Of a stretch of DNA of 64,000 bases, positions 63,570 through 64,000 are shown piece by piece (position 1 is the stretch's first letter; each line of letters starts with the position of its first letter). The stretch comes from Micromonospora chalcea. Lineage in GTDB: Bacteria; Actinomycetota; Actinomycetes; Mycobacteriales; Micromonosporaceae. Made by a program: the position numbers and the translations under genes. The notes under the pieces were generated by a model, which was given only the letters and a program-made list of their open reading frames with translations, was not told where the DNA came from and did no database searches. The stretch spans positions 1 to 64,000 of the forward strand of contig NZ_MAGP01000035.1 of assembly GCF_002926165.1 (NCBI RefSeq). The letters are read 5' to 3'.

Positions 63570-64000
63570 TGACGCGGCGCGTGGTGGTGCTCGACTACGG
63601 CTCGGGCAACCTGCGGTCGGCCGAGCGCGCGGTGGCGCGGGCCGGCGCCGACGTGACCGTCACCGACGACCTGGACGCCGCCGCGTCGGCCGACGGCCTG
63701 GTGGTGCCGGGCGTGGGCGCGTTCGCCGCCTGCATGGCCGGGATCGAGGCGCTGGGCGCCGGGCCGGTGATCGCCGAGCGGGTCGCCGCCGGGCGGCCGG
63801 TGCTGGGCATCTGCGTCGGCATGCAGATCCTCTTCGGGCACGGCGAGGAGCACGGCGTGGTCACCAAGGGGCTCGGGCTGCTGCCCGGCGGCGTGACCCG
63901 GCTGCCCGCGCGGCGGCTGCCGCACATGGGCTGGAACACGGTGCGGCCGTCGGCCGGCTCGACGCTGTTCGCCGGGCTGCCGGAGGGCACCCGGTTCTAC
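63569..64000 (+). CDS. hisH: Imidazole glycerol phosphate synthase glutaminase subunit, 3' end cut by window
   Basis: 144 codons seen from ATG 63569 to the window end. Class I glutamine amidotransferase: VVLDYGSGNLRSAERA, LVVPGVGAFAACMAGIEALG, the nucleophilic Cys in VLGICVGMQILFGHGEEHG, and LPHMGWNTV. The His-Glu pair of the triad lies beyond the window. With HisF it makes imidazole glycerol phosphate and AICAR, supplying ammonia from glutamine. Confidence 0.96.
   Translation, partial: MTRRVVVLDYGSGNLRSAERAVARAGADVTVTDDLDAAASADGLVVPGVGAFAACMAGIEALGAGPVIAERVAAGRPVLGICVGMQILFGHGEEHGVVTKGLGLLPGGVTRLPARRLPHMGWNTVRPSAGSTLFAGLPEGTRFY

Overview
This window is chromosomal DNA of a high-GC actinomycete, most likely Micromonospora or a close relative in the Micromonosporaceae. 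The genus call is inference. It rests on the very high GC content, the DAP-type MurE, the actinobacterial cell-division cluster ending in ftsZ-yggS-sepF-yggT-divIVA, many GTG starts, and AGGAA..GGCCCCT palindromes that I associate with that family.

Layout. 1-5.8 kb: a two-component system (response regulator, then kinase) followed by a truncated GT39 membrane glycosyltransferase, divergent from an SDR-hydrolase pair. 5.9-9.6 kb: a soluble Ser/Thr kinase, an Ohr/OsmC protein, an EEP-family nuclease or phosphatase, and a secreted lytic-transglycosylase-like protein. 9.6-15 kb: a sensory module with a DivIVA-like coiled coil, a receiver-only regulator, three STAS proteins, a cobalamin-binding sensor and a PAS-GAF-PP2C phosphatase; it looks like a partner-switching pathway with a B12 (possibly light) input, but no RsbW-type kinase is visible. 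15-22 kb: a DUF2267/pterin-dehydratase-like fusion, a spermidine-synthase-like methyltransferase, a PerM-type permease, Ndh, a remnant of an M28 peptidase, a GNAT, and an IS481-like element sitting in the centre of a palindrome. 22-27 kb: the moxR-DUF58-transglutaminase operon. 27-30 kb: leuS behind a leader peptide and intrinsic terminator that look like leucine attenuation.

30-33 kb: murT-gatD (lipid II amidation), translationally coupled to a VTT/DedA-like membrane protein and divergent from the cell-wall cluster. 33-51 kb: mraZ-rsmH-ftsL-pbp-murE-murF-mraY-ftsW-murG-murC-ftsQ-ftsZ-yggS-sepF-yggT-divIVA. murD is not in its usual place: between mraY and ftsW there is only a 50-bp perfect palindrome. 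pgeF is also missing between ftsZ and yggS. Most junctions overlap by one or four bases, so the cluster is tightly coupled. Extra promoters are visible before mraZ, murE and ftsZ.

51-64 kb: a zinc-ribbon-like membrane protein, a DUF167 protein, a CPA-type antiporter with an RCK_C domain, a DksA/TraR-type zinc finger protein, lspA-rluD, a ParA/MinD-like ATPase with a proline-rich repeat region, a DUF2567 membrane protein, a Lon N-terminal-domain protein, and the histidine operon hisD-hisC-hisB-(small membrane protein)-hisH, cut by the window end.

The points I would look at first are the missing murD with the palindrome in its place; a rare-codon patch (including TTA) followed by a GNRA-capped hairpin inside rsmH; the leuS attenuator; the B12 partner-switching module; and the coupling of a VTT protein to MurT-GatD. 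I see no tRNA, rRNA or CRISPR array.
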